A DNA stretch of 64,000 nucleotides from Paraburkholderia fungorum. GTDB taxonomy: Bacteria > Pseudomonadota > Gammaproteobacteria > Burkholderiales > Burkholderiaceae. Location: the NCBI RefSeq assembly GCF_900099835.1, contig NZ_FNKP01000001.1, positions 2,170,001 to 2,234,000 of the forward strand, written 5' to 3'. The notes beneath the pieces were generated by a model, which was given only the letters and a program-made list of their open reading frames with translations, was not told the origin of the DNA and did not search any database. This document shows positions 62,240 to 64,000 of the stretch, piece by piece (positions within the stretch are counted from its first letter, which is position 1; each line of letters begins with the position of its first letter). The position numbers and the translations under genes are program-made.

Positions 62240-63637
62240 ATGACCGTGGTCCAGAAAGCACTGATTGCGCCCCTCATCGTCGCGTGCGCGATGTTCATGG
62301 AAAGCGTCGACGCGAACGTGATCGTCACAGCATTACCGGCCATGGCGCGCGATTTCGGGCGCGATCCGGTCACACTGAAAATCGCGGTCACGAGTTACGT
62401 GCTCGGACTGGGCGTGTTTATCCCGGTGTGCGGATGGCTGGCAGACCGTTTTGGCGCACGCACCGTCTTCCGCACGGCAATCGGCATCTTCGTGACGGGC
62501 TCGCTGCTGTGCGCGGCGTCGAATTCGCTTGCCACCTTCACGCTGGCGCGCTTCGTCCAGGGTGTCGGCGGGGCGATGATGGTGCCGGTCGGACGCATCA
62601 TCATTTTCCGGGTGGTCGACAAGGCCGACTTCATCCGCGCGATGAACTATCTGAGCGTTCCCGCGATGCTCGGCCCCGCCGCCGGCCCGCTGCTAGGCGG
62701 CTTCATCACCACCTATCTGCACTGGCGCCTGATCTTTTTCATCAACGTGCCGATCGGCATTCTCGGTATCTATCTGACCAACCGGTTCATCGCGAACACG
62801 CGTGAGCCCGACCCCGGCCCGCTCGACTGGATCGGCTTCCTGCTGTCGGCGACGGGCGCGGTGCTGCTTCTGCTGGGGTTGTCGCTGGTCGGCGGCGAAC
62901 TGATTTCGAACGCGGACGCCTTCGGCATGTGCGGCTTTGGCGCGGCATTGCTGGCGATCTACGTCGTCTACGCGCAACGCGCGAAGCTGCCTCTGCTAGA
63001 TTTGCGCTTTTTCAAGGTGCCGACGTTCCAGGCGAGCGTGCTCGGCGGCTCGCTGTTCCGTATCGGGTTAGGCGCGCTGCCGTTCCTGTTGCCGCTGATG
63101 CTGCAGGAAGGCCATGGGATGAGCGCGTTCCAGTCCGGGCTGATCACCTGCGCGTCGGCGTTCGGCGGCATGTTCATGCGGACCGTCGCGTCCACGGTGC
63201 TGCGGCGCTTCGGCTTCCGCTCGGTGCTGGTCGTCAACGCCGCGTTATCGGGTATTTCAATTGCGGCGTGCGGGCTGTTTTTCCCCGGCACGCCTACGTG
63301 GATCATCTGGGTGGTCGTGCTGCTCGGCGGCTTCTTCCCTGCGCTGCAATTCACGAGTCTGAATTCGCTGACGTATGCCGAAATCGCCAGCCGCGACGTA
63401 GGGCGCGCGACCAGTCTCGGCAGCGTCGTCCAGCAGATGTCGCTCGGCCTCGGCGTAACGGTTGGCGGGATCGTGTTGCAGATGTCGCGGGCGCTGCACG
63501 GGCATCCGAGCATCATGTGGTCGGATTTCTGGCCGGCGTTTCTGGTGGTCGGACTGTGCTCGTTCGCGTCGATTCCGGTCACGCTGCGCATGCCGCGCGG
63601 CGCGGGCGCGGAAATATCACGCGGCGGACGCGGTTAA
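62240..63637 (+). CDS. MFS exporter, DHA2 (EmrB/QacA-like) family
   Basis: A 465-residue exporter with 13-14 hydrophobic segments. TM1 has the DHA2 block MESVDANVIVTALPAMARDF, the loop 2-3 motif is GWLADRFGARTVF, and motif C is in GPAAGPLLGGFIT. Members expel drugs, dyes and toxic metabolites with H+. It has no membrane-fusion partner next to it, so it should act as a single-component inner-membrane pump. The start at 62240 opens directly into TM1. Confidence 0.9.
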   Translation: MTVVQKALIAPLIVACAMFMESVDANVIVTALPAMARDFGRDPVTLKIAVTSYVLGLGVFIPVCGWLADRFGARTVFRTAIGIFVTGSLLCAASNSLATFTLARFVQGVGGAMMVPVGRIIIFRVVDKADFIRAMNYLSVPAMLGPAAGPLLGGFITTYLHWRLIFFINVPIGILGIYLTNRFIANTREPDPGPLDWIGFLLSATGAVLLLLGLSLVGGELISNADAFGMCGFGAALLAIYVVYAQRAKLPLLDLRFFKVPTFQASVLGGSLFRIGLGALPFLLPLMLQEGHGMSAFQSGLITCASAFGGMFMRTVASTVLRRFGFRSVLVVNAALSGISIAACGLFFPGTPTWIIWVVVLLGGFFPALQFTSLNSLTYAEIASRDVGRATSLGSVVQQMSLGLGVTVGGIVLQMSRALHGHPSIMWSDFWPAFLVVGLCSFASIPVTLRMPRGAGAEISRGGRG

Positions 63638-63649
63638 GCGCCCTGCCCG

Positions 63650-64000
63650 TCATTCCGGCCGGCCTTGCTTGCGGATCACGCTGATATCGCCGTTGCGCTC
63701 GAGAATCGCCTCCGCCACGCTATCCATCGAACGTGAGCCGGTTTTCTGCCGCACGCTTTCGCGAACGTCGGTTGGCGTGATCAGCGCGGCGTTCATCTCA
63801 CTCGCGTCGAATGCGCCATTGCGGAAAACCTCGCGTTCGACTCCGCCCACCAGCCGCTCGAAGCGGGTCGAATGCACGCAGGCCAGCGCCAGCAGCCGGT
63901 GACACGCGACGATCACGAACGACGACAGCACCGTCGCGCCAAACGGCGACGCGCCGACAATCGCGCGACTCAGCGTTGCGCCGAGCAGGATCACGACGAC
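63650..64000 (-). CDS. DUF421-family membrane protein (YetF/YcaP-like), partial
   Basis: Only the C-terminal part (about 116 residues) is inside the window; the rest lies beyond 64000. A hydrophobic N-terminal piece (GATVLSSFVIVACHRLLALA) precedes a soluble domain with the typical DUF421 ending DSVAEAILERNGDISVIRK. Members are membrane proteins with a C-terminal YetF-type domain; their function is not well known. It converges on the DHA2 exporter gene, 12 bp apart. Confidence 0.85.
   Translation of the reverse strand, partial: VVVILLGATLSRAIVGASPFGATVLSSFVIVACHRLLALACVHSTRFERLVGGVEREVFRNGAFDASEMNAALITPTDVRESVRQKTGSRSMDSVAEAILERNGDISVIRKQGRPE

Overview
The window is high-GC chromosomal DNA with dense genes and long overlapping reading frames. 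The gene set fits a Burkholderiales bacterium, most likely Paraburkholderia or a close relative: hopanoid cyclitol-ether genes (hpnI/J/K/L-like), an ortholog-like lpiA(mprF)-acvB pair, MHS/AAHS aromatic-acid transporters, PobA and ProQ. This placement is inferred from gene content, not from a 16S gene. No rRNA, tRNA, CRISPR array, transposase or integrase was seen.

Layout. (1) 0.2-12.1 kb: a catabolic cluster of AraC regulator, Rieske dioxygenase (reductase, alpha, beta), isochorismatase-fold hydrolase, SDR, dienelactone hydrolase fused to a SnoaL-like domain, and aldehyde dehydrogenase. It is followed by an MHS transporter, an XRE-cupin regulator and a class II aldolase; the last gene and the transporter share an upstream motif. 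(2) 12.2-18.2 kb: membrane protein, LysR regulator, a copper-type envelope group (CopC, outer-membrane-like protein, DUF2946), TAXI binding protein, ProQ. (3) 18.4-20.4 kb: a QseBC/PmrAB-like two-component system. (4) 20.5-23.1 kb: an accessory-looking stretch with two unfamiliar coupled genes. (5) 23.2-28.8 kb: a tripartite RND efflux operon. (6) 28.9-37.6 kb: two minus-strand hopanoid-modification operons on either side of a second two-component system. (7) 38-40.9 kb: a sulfonate-type ABC importer. (8) 41-47.1 kb: cold-shock protein, a tandem-repeat tract, succinate-semialdehyde-type dehydrogenase, GNAT, KdgT permease and small envelope proteins. (9) 47.3-55 kb: a second catabolic group (AAHS transporter, two SDRs, NIPSNAP, KstD-like flavoprotein, AraC regulator) beside pobA. 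(10) 55.2-61 kb: ilvA with an isoleucine leader-peptide attenuator, then acvB and mprF. (11) 61.4-64 kb: two small genes, a DHA2 exporter and a truncated DUF421 gene.

How the parts work together. The most informative signal is a PmrA/QseB-type direct repeat (CTTAAG-N5-CTTAAG, 11-bp period) found four times: before the first two-component operon, before the RND efflux operon, between the second two-component operon and the hpnK-containing operon, and before the hpnJ operon. The two hopanoid operons also share the distance from box to a TACTAT -10. This suggests that lipid modification and efflux are controlled together as an envelope-stress regulon. The second catabolic group could aromatise an oxo- or hydroxy-cyclohexane carboxylate to 4-hydroxybenzoate for PobA. 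The first lacks any ring-cleavage dioxygenase, and its substrate is unknown.
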